Below, piece after piece: positions 28,201 to 37,200 of a stretch of 40,559 nucleotides of DNA. A program made the translations under genes and the position numbers. Source of the stretch: Lachnospiraceae bacterium (lineage in GTDB: Bacteria; Bacillota; Clostridia; Lachnospirales; Lachnospiraceae). The stretch's first letter is position 1, and every line of letters starts with the position of its first letter. Location: assembly GCA_017458765.1 (NCBI GenBank), contig JAFSZZ010000141.1:1-40559 (forward strand), read 5' to 3'. The notes under the pieces are model-generated. The model was given only the letters and a program-made list of their open reading frames with translations, ran no database searches and was not told the DNA's origin.

Positions 28201-31200
28201 GTGATATATCACCGGAAATATCAGCAGACAGGACACGTGTTGAATCTGTGACCATAAACGGATCCGGAGTACTTGACGCGGCGTCTTATACGGCAAACAT
28301 AACAGGCAATAAAGTAAGTATCGAGCTTAAAAAAGGCTGTGGATGGTTCTTCGGAGATGATACGACGCTTAATGAGAATGAAGTTGTTATTCAAAGCATC
28401 AACAAAACGGGCGATTACAGTGCAGACTTTGTAATGTGGCCGGAGACTCTGTATGTGGCTTTAAGCGCAGTTGACGCCGGCGGAACGGTGATCCCCGGTT
28501 TCGCAGAAACTTATATTGGGACATATGAAGCGGGCAATACCGTGAAGGCAGCCTGTCCGGATATCGATGGGTATAAGTTCAGGGAATGGAGTTCCAATGT
28601 TGAGGGGCTTGTACTTGTGACCGGTGAGGATAACAGTGTATCGTTTACTATGCCGGATAGAGAGGTGAAGCTTAAGGCTGTATTCGTTCCTTATGAAAAT
28701 ATCGGGCATGTGATTCTTAAGCTGGATAAACCGCAGGCAAGGAAGGCACTTCCTGCAGCTTTGATAAGCGCGGAAGCTGAGGGCGGACATCTTGACAACA
28801 GTAAGACTGAAATAATGTGGGGTCTTATGGAAAGCGAGGTTCCGGATTACGGTGAAAATGTTACTGCTCTTGTCACCCTGGTACCGGATGAAACCGGCAG
28901 ATTTATTTCTTCGGGCGGCAGTGTATATACATTATTCGAGCTTGAGGAAGATGATGAATACCGTGAAATAGATGATGTGGTACTGCTTCCTGACGGAAGT
29001 GTCGATCTGTACATCGACTTTACAACGGATAAGCGCAAACTTGCCTCTATAGACTGGGGAGAAACCGATATTACGGGAGGACAGACCATTACAGGCGAAC
29101 TGAGTAATGAGATCCTTCCCGATGCGGCAGTGCTTAAATTTGCGGATGCGCAGAGCGATGAAGATCCTGTGCTGCGCAATATAATATGGCCGTCGCTGTC
29201 CGCGAATAGTGCATATGATAACTCTGTTTCCGGAAATAAGATCAAAAAGACGGAAACAGACGAGGCATTTATCTACACGATCATAGGTGAACTCGATCTC
29301 AGTGAGGATGTCGGAGATGATGTTACCTATTATGATGAAGATAATGATGAAGATGATGAAGAAGATGATGAAGAGGATCATGATGGATCCTTTAATGAGA
29401 ACACCGGATGGCTTGATGTTGGTGACGTTCCTCTTACGCAGACATTTACCGTAACCCTTCTTAAGGAGCCTAAGCCCAATAAGCCTTATATCGATATAGC
29501 TGTCAGTGAAGATCAAAGTTCGATCGATGTCAGCTTTGTGGCGGATGATGCGGTAAGTGAGTGTATGATACATTATGATTACGCTTTTGCCATTGATGAT
29601 GAGGAACTTAATGTACCGGAGCCTTCAATGAGTGATCCTGATAAGGTCATTCCATATAACGCTGCTTCCGTTTCGGGTAATAAGGTGACTGTCAGTGTAA
29701 ACAAAGCCGGTTTTACAGGAAATTACGTGACCTTTGGTATAAAGGCCTTAACCGAAACCAGGAGTACAAGCGAGCCCATACAGACAGTAAGCTCCAACAC
29801 GGCATCCGAAACCGTGGGGTTCTATATTCCGGGTGACCGTACGCTTTCTGTAAATATGGTAGACACCGACGATGCACCCTGTGTTGGGGAGATCATCAAT
29901 CCTGAGACCGGCGATGCGACAAGAGTAACAAGTTATTCATTTGACAGTCTTACAGCCGGAAGCGAAGTGGATCTGCTTGCTCCGACAGTTAAGGATGCGG
30001 CATTCTTCCGCTGGGAGATCCCTGAAAATGTAAGTGTGAGCGCAAATGCAACGGTTGTTACCTTAAGCGGAAATGTTATATGCGAAGATACTCTGAGTGA
30101 AAACAGTGCAGGTCTTGACGGCGGGAAAGGCTATACGAACCGTTATATTACGCTGACCATTCCGGATGATGGTGAAAAAACTACGGTAGTAAAAGCGAGA
30201 TTTAAACCGTTTGTTAATAAGGTGAGCATAAAAGTAGATGAGCCGAAGGCCGATATGCCCGTAACATCGGTAGAAAGCGTCAATATTACCTTTACCGATG
30301 AATATATCGTGAACAATGCAAATATCGATGCCGTGTGGTGCGGTACGGTAAGCAGGGACGGAGCCGAGTATTTTGATCCGGAAGCAACCGAATATATTCT
30401 TGATATTGAACTTACGCCGGATACTGACGGATATATAACGTTGAAGTCTCTTAAAGACGGAACAGAAGTTACAAGAAGAGCAGACGAGATCATTTTTGCA
30501 CCGGATGCCGAAACGATCATCAACGAAGAGGTCGATGAGTATGCATTCCCGGGTACAGATGAAGGAATACCGTATATTGTATGCTGCTTCGACAACACCC
30601 AGATGTATGAAGATCTGGATGACGGTCCCGATAAGGAAGCTGTAGTAGGAAGCGTTATTGATAATGTATTCGGTATTTATAACGATGAAGAAGGCCAGTA
30701 TGAATATACCTTTGATAAGGTTAATATCGATAATTCATGGAAGGCTGATATTTCCGATCAGGCAGGAAGAAGTCTGTATATAAGATACAGGGCTGTGGAT
30801 GACGATCCGGAGAGCAAGTGGACGACAATAGAACTTCCGCCGGCAAACGATGACATGCCGTCTATGACATATTATCACACTGAAGGAACGATAGGTTTCG
30901 AAGGAGTGGATAAGTGGCAGTACAGGCTGAACGGTCAGAGTGAATGGAAGAGCGCTCCTTCTGCGATAGTATCTCCCGATGAACTCGGATGGGACGGTAC
31001 GGCGACCGGTATCGAAGTGAGACGTGCAGGCGATCAGACACGCTTCCCGGGAAGATCGAGCCAGATAGTCCTTAAGGCAAGACCTGCAGCGCCGACAGGA
31101 TTTACCGTTTCTGATAATTCTGCGGCAATAAGGGGTACCGTGACAGGAACATTTGACTCTGCCGCAGGCAAGCAGATAGAAGTACAGGTAAGATATCCTG

Positions 31201-34200
31201 ACAGGAGTGATGACTGGACCGCATATCATCAAGGCAGGTTCATAACGGTAGATGAGAACGGCAGATTTATTATCGATAAGCTTGCGGACAGCAGAGCTGA
31301 TATCAGGATAAGGGTATTTGAAGAAGGTGAGATGCCGTCTCAGTGGGCAACCGCCTCTGTGAGGATAGACAAAGACAGAACCATAAGCGATGAGAATCTC
31401 GTTGAAAAACGTTACTCAGTCAACTACGTATTTGAATACGGCGGACAGAGGCTTGTGGATACGACCGGTTATGTTTATACCAAGGATCTTAAGGGTTATG
31501 ACGGTAATGTATATGGAATAAGCGCAAACAGGGAATGGTTCGATGAACGGGCCAGGGAGATGTTTGGATCTGACAGCAAGAATGCTATAGTAAGCTTTGT
31601 CATTAAGGGAAGGTCGGGCAATTCGGACGGTAGGGCCGCAGCCGTTGCCGGTGATAAGGAGAGCGAGACAGTCCTTGCGACGATAGAAGCTTCAAAGTTT
31701 AAGGATAATTCGGGCAAAGTGGCATACGGAAGTATACCTGTCGATTATAACGAGATCACCGTTTATGCGAGGATAGGTTCATTTGCGACCATGCGCGATA
31801 CAACGGAGGGCGTATATATAAGCAGCCCGCTGCCTGTGGGTTATACGGGACTTGCACATAGGCTTAATGTCGAGCCTTCGTCAGGTAAGCCAAACTCGGG
31901 AAAATCGGGTTCATACGATCTCGAACTTGAAGTAAGGGATACAAGTTCAACGGATGAAAACGGTGATTCGTATACACTCGTATATGGTAAGGATTATACG
32001 GTAAGCTATAAGAACAATGTTAATGCTTCGGTTATGTATGATCCTTCAAGCGGTAAGTACACACCGCTGTATACCGATATCAAAACGGCCGAAAAGAAGA
32101 GTCCTCAGATGACCATTAAGGGTAAAGGCAACTACAGGAGCCTGAAAGCTGTTGTATATTTTGATATCCTGCCGCTTGATTTGACTGCGGAAGCCGGGGC
32201 GGTCGGAAGGTTTGAGAGCGGACAGATAAAATCGTCCTACATCCTTAATAAGAACGGCGGCATTAAGTTAAGCATCAAGCCGGTAAGATATGCGCGTATC
32301 TTCGATAAGGTCAAAGGCGTATATGTAACGGATGATAAAAAGCGTGTAAATTACGGTTCAAAAGATATTACCATGATGCTCCAGAGATTGGATGATGCGA
32401 GCGGATCATGGGATAACGTGGGAAGTCTTGATAAGAAGGATGCAAAGGAAACGCTTAAGAAAATGACAACGCCCGGAGAATACAGGATCAGGTATTCGGG
32501 ACTTGGCAACTTCTACGGAACAGGTCTGTACGATGAATTTAATGTATATAAACACGGTAGTGTCCTGTTCAGTACGCTTAAGGTAAAGACCTCTAAAAAG
32601 AAGTATTCAAGCGGCGGAGTATCCGCCAACGAACTGGTGACCGGCATCAGCACAAAGGTTAAGAATTCAGCGGGAAGTAAGGTGAAGCTTACGCCTGAGG
32701 ATTACAGTGTATCGTTAGAAGCCGTATCAGAGAGCGCTGAGGTGACCGATAATAAGGCCATGAGTGCCGGTACGTATAAGGCAACGGTATGGTATGGAGA
32801 TATCTCCCAAAAATATCCGGGATTAATACCGGACAAGCCGATAGAAGTAACCGTAACGGTGACCGGTGAGAAGCTTAAGCCTAAAATGGTAAGTCTTGAC
32901 TGGAATGATAAGGGAGAGGATTACAACGGAAAGAGCAAGGATGTAACGGTTAAGTTTAGCGATGCAAAGGCTTCGGAGGTAACCCTTGCCAAGAGAGTCA
33001 TGAAGGACGGAAAGGAACAGTTCATACCGCTGACCGATGCCGAGTTTGCGGCTGCGGTCAAAGATGTTAAGAATGACAGCTTTACGGTAAAAGGCTCCTA
33101 CGGATTAAGTGACGGGTCGAAAACCGACAATACACTTCCGGGCAAGTATACGATCACTCTGTACGGTAAAGGAAAATACGGCGGATCGGTACTTACAAAG
33201 ACGTATAAGAGGCTGCCTGTCAAACTTACTCCGGAAATGCTAAAAGCTTCGGATACAGAATTCAACATAGGCGGAGTAGAGACAGAGATAAGCATAAGCT
33301 CGAATGCCATAGGACTTGATGAGATGACATTCGGTAAGGGAGATGATGATTACTCTGTCACATACTCAGGTGTCAAGAAGGCAACAGTCAGCGGCAACAT
33401 GATAGGAACGGCAACGGCAACCGTCAAGGTAAAGTCAGAGACTACGGGACTTAAGAAGGGCAGCTCGGCAAAGGTTACATTCAATGTTTATGAGAGATCT
33501 GCCTATATATTAAGATATGCGGACTACAGTTATGCAGATCCGGGGGCACTGTACATACAGGTGACAGGAGATGTCAAGTCGGGATCGAAGCCGCCCAAAT
33601 TGACACTGTACCAGTCGAGTGAAGACGGGACCAGGCTTAAGAAGATACCCGAAAAATATTATACTGCTTCATTTACAAGAGAGGCTGTAGTTGAGGGATA
33701 TGAATCAGCAGCGCCTTCGTATTCGGTAAAGATCAGCGCAGGCAGAGAAAAGGGATATGACTTCACTGCCAAGGGCATAACGACGGGATCAGTGTACAGT
33801 GAATATAAGAATAAGGCGAAGAAGTGGGGAAATATCAAGCTGAGCGGAAAGGCTGTTGTGATACCTGACGAAGGAGACGGCATGTCTTACACCGACAGGA
33901 ATATGGATTCCTATGCAAGTGCAATGATAAATGTCGATACTACAGGAAAGATGCCGGCAGTAAGTTACGTGGGCAACAGTTATATCCTGCCGGTCGTAGA
34001 TGAGGTTGTCGTGGACGATATCACGCTTAAGAGAGCTGATGGTGATTTCATTGTTACATATAAGAAAAACAATAAGCCCGGAACAGCCGGGATGACCATC
34101 ACCCTCACGCCGGGACATTCGGATACGACGATGTCTTATCCTCTCGGGGGAAGCAAAACGTTTAACTTTAAGATCATTGAGCAGAAGAACAAGGATCTTA

Positions 34201-34208
34201 GACTGTAA
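19266..34208 (+). CDS. Giant secreted multidomain protein with lipase-like and beta-helix domains
   Basis: The protein has 4980 residues in one uninterrupted frame. ATG 19266 follows AAAGGAG. A signal peptide (hydrophobic about 20-38) is probably cut after EVKA46. Residues about 217-450 carry GGGxxxN repeats (VAKYGGGLGDD, NYAAENGGGVF), like a right-handed beta-helix. Residues about 600-960 form a class-3-lipase-like hydrolase with Ser776 in TGYSRGGA, candidate Asp847 in NPSDLVPLVAP and candidate His866 in GVDHL. Then follow a chitobiase C-terminal/Fn3-like module (about 1208-1287; YTLNGEDP), InlB-like modules, a tandem 507-residue repeat (from 2055) with two more degenerate copies, an acidic run near 3360, and MBG/Ig-like modules to the end. 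There is no LPxTG motif or terminal membrane helix, so it is secreted or held non-covalently. The substrate is unknown. Confidence 0.9.
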   Translation: MTENMMDRSNLSTRGRVKRFTAFMLILAMLITGLPVSGFNLKEVKAEDPPETGEYTGGMQYYDYMTQKWSEFLWYRSFESLWEAAVSHPGQQVYVKLFKDVKADNTKYRSFGKGKGFKDGAIYVPKGLSIRLDLAGHMIDRHLTLYDLSDPRNYWKGYSVIRVDEDSTLTVEDSKPYVQHDGYYDEDLGVWFPQYRYNDLVTYPSKKINLNRVVPIYGGIICGGAATYGGGISNSSRNAGIILEGGNIVGNVAKYGGGLGDDCARVWIKGGTIAYNYAAENGGGVFTKSAENKWRDVGDDSQDLLMTGGVIMRNTCKNQGGGVYADCTDHAISLSRKVMQFNDGVICANYANEGGGLFQNQGRVELNGGLINGNWAKKSGGGVYANGYMDNLIQGRDNLLVINGATITENTANWGGGLYVNTKKCKIGSATITNNEARYGAGLPGGGIYIADQDFLQFTGGKIIVQDNVQTPTGARSNISCENLNDFNGEHNYNHTLGSGSCVYVNFRNKTLVEGLTFGDYLSGTPGTIQLDDDRFYAVPNEDSARYWVVMKNYYQNWRIKMKVGNEPAAAVGDKEYSYKDKTGKDAKAIAKRGEVGYASVIDMRDMRTSYYYTDAYFRTYQDGTGANVYDHHLATMSAALAMSAFRRPYKGAENQGKNVRELMENLGMSDIELTYPEPARKGDNDYTIGYAIGKKTLTEGDNKGKTLITIATRGANYMTEWGSNTTLNYKDYFKRQAAGFSDAADKVTQGVSDYLSKHNLNGKSEEIVFWITGYSRGGATANLTAQRLTDRYNGNENGDGNRVYAYPIEAPQGAYQRYASGTGYGNRPEKEPKEYKNIHNIINPSDLVPLVAPAAMGFSRFGVDHLIPGNTDLSDNSPLKIPYVAYSENGINTAYKTTKEEMVKQLAAIDTRIGFSDRFQHSTMSFINSKISGHDMINLNGDMDAPENWYGGFLQGLLHYALISDPDEKKSSTVPQITYRTLYSEAAPVGLDANGVPRFAYGDRNAEKVSVQTAIETAIVLVFGLDDETSKKLTDRLGRCSVALDKGFKCSDGETLDMGAMYTGFIRKWKGLKTYEKNAKIKELWELVSLAGLDSVLSKQQYTDFRKIFPVLVDFAMKSVSWDWEKANSNNLGTLLANAETIAEAHYPEVNLAWLRAQDSFFKNDGKDIYIGRRVVFDPVQAIDTKITNKDGKTAKKSQDAEVYDTYLEDEIRLNLSTKTSGAKILYTLNGEDPKLRSYGVKVYDSPIRLTSKQGVRKLYNIRMVACKDGVYSPETNYRCDVYPGGDKYTLTVRYEGDRSETFRLRKGDTIELFKTTKDRTYKWKSWDLVSYSGSGESENSDDNDWDKMSKKKDAELKKLIKEDGQRSTKLEMPAKDVEIEGVYVKLADNVHLQYEPHTRFTKDSKVEWCVETEEENFCSPGYVLPADADEDDYTIVDAYPRLYVYGNGSYGQLIQLEFVPSVMSEDMPEFTDISLDEDVPDDMFVAASADGVMDLYINDVYVANGTRHKTNRTGDGTPYGIIEAINKNSEMCARVSFEEFPLISAEFGKTDHLFVFENGTKKEDILTKFPEFTSFKSGGCSYLIKNIWPDDLLKNYDPNKSSTQKFEIYAQPDEKDFADRYPNLNTGDLRIFEKYRTVKPKCTISVKGYANAYIPWIYIERAQGDSGEGTKSNPYTKDVSIRIKNSRYNEGLKNCTLHYSVDGGKTYETCSENEVVIQLNNPKTDKDGCATICAYVTADKVWGGGSSPRVQKFYLKPTRNVNLNLALLSGMFKSRYGRRWTVSENGLGGTIKASPANESVYLNGVMYYSKYKDIGLIRQYEIRYGNKDPEIKEVKNRYSGLELIKLGDITRDAHDRIEDVTISGIYDLGIDKVKLELDEDRSVDKIWVHTYVDENGNRPSDELIELDEDKYEAEPGENPNEIIIKLKEGEGYSWCSTGTIKKADDDTVIGSLNAKDGTCSYELRVELRDEYKEYPVWIGLTAEDDPSGNDYVLEYFKKGETVNLTAPDWESHTFRKWTAPEGITITDPYSADSASFTMSENEVKISAEYDCYKNIDKLTLTIPRVLPYNELPDGSTAGVEDVDGKVVATASFEGWQDKVPGFNREIKAVVKLIPQKGYEFHEKIGSDIAVDTSFKVKIGDAEAVDNAVVEASLLDDGSVLTVIKQITDKGSVASIDWRTTEISVSANAINGDEDLLGLVPDTVTVNCTNPEAGGAFIPVALAVNKSAPSAPYSPEITDYTIEAALAESSAKNDLNFGDVAQTQTYTIILTEAPLDIKSIDWGIYEDIRISKDATEDNAKNSAPGEVWATFTRGEDPTEITMSVSVNKSCIRDAGTFIVTSELDIEADVEGTKGYTNTGNIPLSHDYTLRIPDYHSVFVTDGTAEGNTDRNFDKPVWVADASVPGKGELKWLEKDDVVNAVAKVKKDFRFVRWDASGISIDEEKLTDKVLCFDMTGNDVRLTAAYDKAIDDISPEISADRTRVESVNINGSGVLDTNVYKWSVSGNKVSIEIRKGCGWFFGEKTKLNENEVVLQNINRTSDYSADFIMWPEDRPEEDEDSKNIDELTLTIPKVLAYNELPDGSTAGADAVDGTAVVTVSFEGWQDMASGFNREVKAAVKLTPEKGYEFSAKPGSDVAVNTSFKVKIGDADPVPNAVVKASLLDDGSVLAVIKQTTDKGVVNSVEWGTTSISVCENAIESNEDLLGLVPEKVIVKCNDPKTGEPRISVVIGVEKNAPDPSYDPMSDSSYEITAVLKDSEVKLDDLIFDGTGSTQTYTITLTEKPLNVKSIDWGIDDVIRVSKDTTEDDAKNYVPGEVWTTFTREDDTEITISVPVKKQCTNEMGTFIVTAELDIETDDAGTEGYTNTGNIPLTHMYSLEVPEYHSVYVTDGTADGNTDRSFDKPVWVTDAASSNKGELKWLEKDDVVTAVAAVKTGCKFVKWDVSGIILDEDELTDNVLCFGMTSDDVSLTAVYDKAIGDISPEISADRTRVESVTINGSGVLDAASYTANITGNKVSIELKKGCGWFFGDDTTLNENEVVIQSINKTGDYSADFVMWPETLYVALSAVDAGGTVIPGFAETYIGTYEAGNTVKAACPDIDGYKFREWSSNVEGLVLVTGEDNSVSFTMPDREVKLKAVFVPYENIGHVILKLDKPQARKALPAALISAEAEGGHLDNSKTEIMWGLMESEVPDYGENVTALVTLVPDETGRFISSGGSVYTLFELEEDDEYREIDDVVLLPDGSVDLYIDFTTDKRKLASIDWGETDITGGQTITGELSNEILPDAAVLKFADAQSDEDPVLRNIIWPSLSANSAYDNSVSGNKIKKTETDEAFIYTIIGELDLSEDVGDDVTYYDEDNDEDDEEDDEEDHDGSFNENTGWLDVGDVPLTQTFTVTLLKEPKPNKPYIDIAVSEDQSSIDVSFVADDAVSECMIHYDYAFAIDDEELNVPEPSMSDPDKVIPYNAASVSGNKVTVSVNKAGFTGNYVTFGIKALTETRSTSEPIQTVSSNTASETVGFYIPGDRTLSVNMVDTDDAPCVGEIINPETGDATRVTSYSFDSLTAGSEVDLLAPTVKDAAFFRWEIPENVSVSANATVVTLSGNVICEDTLSENSAGLDGGKGYTNRYITLTIPDDGEKTTVVKARFKPFVNKVSIKVDEPKADMPVTSVESVNITFTDEYIVNNANIDAVWCGTVSRDGAEYFDPEATEYILDIELTPDTDGYITLKSLKDGTEVTRRADEIIFAPDAETIINEEVDEYAFPGTDEGIPYIVCCFDNTQMYEDLDDGPDKEAVVGSVIDNVFGIYNDEEGQYEYTFDKVNIDNSWKADISDQAGRSLYIRYRAVDDDPESKWTTIELPPANDDMPSMTYYHTEGTIGFEGVDKWQYRLNGQSEWKSAPSAIVSPDELGWDGTATGIEVRRAGDQTRFPGRSSQIVLKARPAAPTGFTVSDNSAAIRGTVTGTFDSAAGKQIEVQVRYPDRSDDWTAYHQGRFITVDENGRFIIDKLADSRADIRIRVFEEGEMPSQWATASVRIDKDRTISDENLVEKRYSVNYVFEYGGQRLVDTTGYVYTKDLKGYDGNVYGISANREWFDERAREMFGSDSKNAIVSFVIKGRSGNSDGRAAAVAGDKESETVLATIEASKFKDNSGKVAYGSIPVDYNEITVYARIGSFATMRDTTEGVYISSPLPVGYTGLAHRLNVEPSSGKPNSGKSGSYDLELEVRDTSSTDENGDSYTLVYGKDYTVSYKNNVNASVMYDPSSGKYTPLYTDIKTAEKKSPQMTIKGKGNYRSLKAVVYFDILPLDLTAEAGAVGRFESGQIKSSYILNKNGGIKLSIKPVRYARIFDKVKGVYVTDDKKRVNYGSKDITMMLQRLDDASGSWDNVGSLDKKDAKETLKKMTTPGEYRIRYSGLGNFYGTGLYDEFNVYKHGSVLFSTLKVKTSKKKYSSGGVSANELVTGISTKVKNSAGSKVKLTPEDYSVSLEAVSESAEVTDNKAMSAGTYKATVWYGDISQKYPGLIPDKPIEVTVTVTGEKLKPKMVSLDWNDKGEDYNGKSKDVTVKFSDAKASEVTLAKRVMKDGKEQFIPLTDAEFAAAVKDVKNDSFTVKGSYGLSDGSKTDNTLPGKYTITLYGKGKYGGSVLTKTYKRLPVKLTPEMLKASDTEFNIGGVETEISISSNAIGLDEMTFGKGDDDYSVTYSGVKKATVSGNMIGTATATVKVKSETTGLKKGSSAKVTFNVYERSAYILRYADYSYADPGALYIQVTGDVKSGSKPPKLTLYQSSEDGTRLKKIPEKYYTASFTREAVVEGYESAAPSYSVKISAGREKGYDFTAKGITTGSVYSEYKNKAKKWGNIKLSGKAVVIPDEGDGMSYTDRNMDSYASAMINVDTTGKMPAVSYVGNSYILPVVDEVVVDDITLKRADGDFIVTYKKNNKPGTAGMTITLTPGHSDTTMSYPLGGSKTFNFKIIEQKNKDLRL
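25428..26948 (+). repeat. Long coding repeat, copy A (507 codons)
   Basis: This unit inside the giant gene begins at KNIDKLTLTIP and ends at MWPEDRPEEDEDS. It holds a strand-rich module (YNELPDGSTAG; FEGWQD; LLDDGSVL), a second one (IDWGIYEDIRISKD) and an InlB-like module (YHSVFVTDGTAEGN; LKWLEKDDVV). Copy B follows directly after 1521 bases. Confidence 0.9.
26949..28446 (+). repeat. Long coding repeat, copy B
   Basis: This copy begins KNIDELTLTIP and runs to YSADFVMWPE, with the same order of modules as copy A and high identity at both DNA and protein level (YNELPDGSTAG, SFEGWQD and ISADRTRVES are shared). The acidic end of copy A is missing. Two degenerate partial copies follow, at about 28692-29475 (YENIGHVILKLDKP) and 30210-30600 (VNKVSIKVDEP). 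Confidence 0.88.
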
Positions 34209-34242
34209 GGCAAATTTTGTACATGGATTCGGGAGGGCTCAT

Positions 34243-37200
34243 ATGAGGAAATTTTTAAGAAGTAAAACTATAGCTGTTATTTTGTGTATCGCGATGGCTG
34301 TACCTGTTTATGGAGCAGCTGACGAAACACTGTATGCGGATGAGTCATATGGCTCTCCCGTAAACGAACTGTCGGAAGAACAATCCGTTTATGATGAGAT
34401 ACTAATGGATGATACTGCCCGTGATGAGACAGGATATGACGACGGATCATATGACGGGATCAACATGGAAGAGACCGCTTCGGAAGATATGATATTTAAT
34501 ACCGAAGAACCGGAAGATCCGGAGGATATTTTTGCCGAAACGGTACAGGAAGATGAGTATGCGGATTACGACGAAGGAACAGATCAGGTATTTAATCCCG
34601 AATACGTCTCTGATGAGGATATCGAGAGGTTCAAGGCCGACGGTACGTGGGATGAGAAATGCGAGATGATGGAGGAACTTGCCATGGAGCAGGAGGAACT
34701 CCAGCAAAGCCTTATAGGTAATCTTGCGATGTATGATCCTGAATATTCGGATGAATACGGTCCTGAGGGTGCGGCTATAGGATACAGGCAGCCGGTGACC
34801 GGTGTAAGCCATACCATGCCGGCCACAGGTAATGTAAAACCCATAGTCTTTACGGCTGAATTCAGGGATATGAGACTTGCAAGCAGTTATAAGAGCGGAC
34901 TCAGGAACAGGCTTTTTGGAAATGTCAGTTTCAAGAGATATCCCTATACAAGTTTTAGTACTTACTATTACAATTCGTCGTTCGGAAAGCTTAATCTGAA
35001 GAACGGGGAGATACATAATTACATATCTCCAAACGCAAGAAGTTATTACAATTCAAGCGATAAAAGGACAAAAAACAGGGGCCTGTATAAGGAGATATTC
35101 AGCGACTGGACTATTACCCTGCTGGACGGCATTGGCGTTGGGGAAGATCAGGATGAATACCTGGCTCAAAAACTGAAGGAATATGATTCCGATGGTGATA
35201 TGGTAATAGACGCCATATACATCATATATGCAGGTCCGCACGATGGATGGGGTTCACAGTGGTGGAGCTACAGGACCAATTTTTCATACAGGTTCGGTAA
35301 TACGGGCTACAGTTGCAAGCAGCTGGTATTTATGAACTCGCATGGCAGTCTTGAACAGACCGAGTCCACTATCATACATGAGACAGGTCATATGCTGGGA
35401 CTCGCAGATTACTATGGATATGATAAACCCAAGCAGTATAAGCTTAAAACCTTTGATACCATGCATACCAATTCGGGTGATAACAACGGATTTTCAAAGA
35501 TGCTGCTCGGATGGCTTCCGAAGGACAGGGTACATATAATACGTCAGAATACCAGACAGACTCTTAAGCCCTACGGCTCTAATAACGGGGATATAGCTCT
35601 CATAATCCCGGACAGTGAATACAGGAGATATGGTATCTATTCCGAGTTTATCATGGCGGAATACTATCAGCAGGTGGGTAATGACAGGGTACCTTCGGAT
35701 TATAAAGCAAACCCGGGTATACGGCTTTTTCATGTCTATGCGAGGCTGAACGATCAGGGAAATAATTTTATCGCAAGTAATAATTATAATAAAAAGATAC
35801 CGCTGATATCTTCGATGGACAGGGATTTCAGCAAGCATAAAAAGGGGGATGCATATTCCAAATGCTTCTATTACAAGGGGAGTGAATTCGGTCCGTGGAC
35901 GGCACCGGGAAGTTCATTCTACCATAATCCCGCAAATGACGGGATATATTCAACATCTCCGCTTAAATATACGGGTATATATATAAACAATATCAATCTG
36001 TATGATGACAGAGCCACGTTTGATGCCAGGTTTCTGTCAAAGAAGACTGTAAACTCCAAATTCAGGAAGAAAGCAGCGGTCAGAGCAACAGGCTATATGG
36101 GTAAAGAAATACAAAACGGATACCGGTTGTTCACGCTCGAACTTAATCAGGATGTTTCGGTTGTGCCGGGTAAGACCATAGAACTGTATAACGGTCTGAC
36201 AAACAGGAGACTGGCTACAATAAACAGTTCGGCATTTAAGATAATACACAGTGTCGGATGGAGTTATACGCGAAGTAAGGCGTATTTGTGGCTAAGCGAT
36301 AAATATGTAAGCGGAAGATATCTTAAGATAAAGATACCGCAGGGAACCTTCAGAACACCGGGGAACTGGATAAATACCACATGCTGGTCCAATTTTAATT
36401 ATTCGGGCAGGAAACCTCCGGTTAAGAGAAGAAAAATACGTACGGGCAAGCGTAGCACTGTTCTTAACGTTAGCGATCATATGTCCGCGTTTGACGCCGC
36501 GCAATCCTGGGATGCTTCCCTTGACGATGGAGGAAACGGCATCGTTACCATCCTTAGCGGAGATAATGAAAACTATCCCGAATTGTATATCTATAACGTA
36601 TCCGATGGTGAATTTGATGAAGGTGAGACGGTTTTACGTCCTTCATACAATGGAATGTATGCTTATGACGCTTATATCGTAAATACAGTTGCACTTGGTG
36701 ACGGCAGCTATCTCGTCGTTGTGGGTGATCTGTACAGCGAAGATGAGGATGATGAGAAGGTATATTATGATCTGATCACCGTAAAGGATAGGGCTATAAC
36801 CGGAGAGCGTGTGGTTGGAGCTGATGAGATAAGCTGTGTCGGAGTTGCGGACGGAAGGCTTGCTGTCGCAGTATCCGTCAACGGCATGCCCGAGAGCCAG
36901 ACACTTACTGTGTATTCGCCCGCTTCCGGTGATGATGTGACCTATACCGTAAATGCCGGAATATCCAATGAAGACATGTTTACAGGCGGCGGAGCGGGAT
37001 CGATAAAAAAGATCGGTGACTATATTGCGATAGCTCCCGACGGCGAATCGTGGAAAGTGTTAAAACCGGCAGCAGGCACAGAGATAACAGGTTATTGGGA
37101 TCTTGCCGGGAACGGAGAGTTGTGTACTGCGGTCGGATTTAAGGACGGAAAATTTTATGCGGTAACATTAAGTGATGATAACATCGACGATATAGATGAT

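Noticed and set aside
33900..34208. Search for a cell-wall anchor (LPxTG, membrane helix, SLH) or dockerin at the end of the giant protein
   Set aside because: The C-terminus is an ordinary beta module ending in polar residues; no such motif is present. The protease end (39400-39693) is equally bare.
34447..35016. Antisense open frame of 189 codons on the minus strand of the protease gene
   Set aside because: It mirrors the codon bias of the plus-strand gene, has no ribosome binding site and gives a protein unlike any family. The same applies to the minus-strand frames at 3458-3943, 3940-4593 and 28932-29573.
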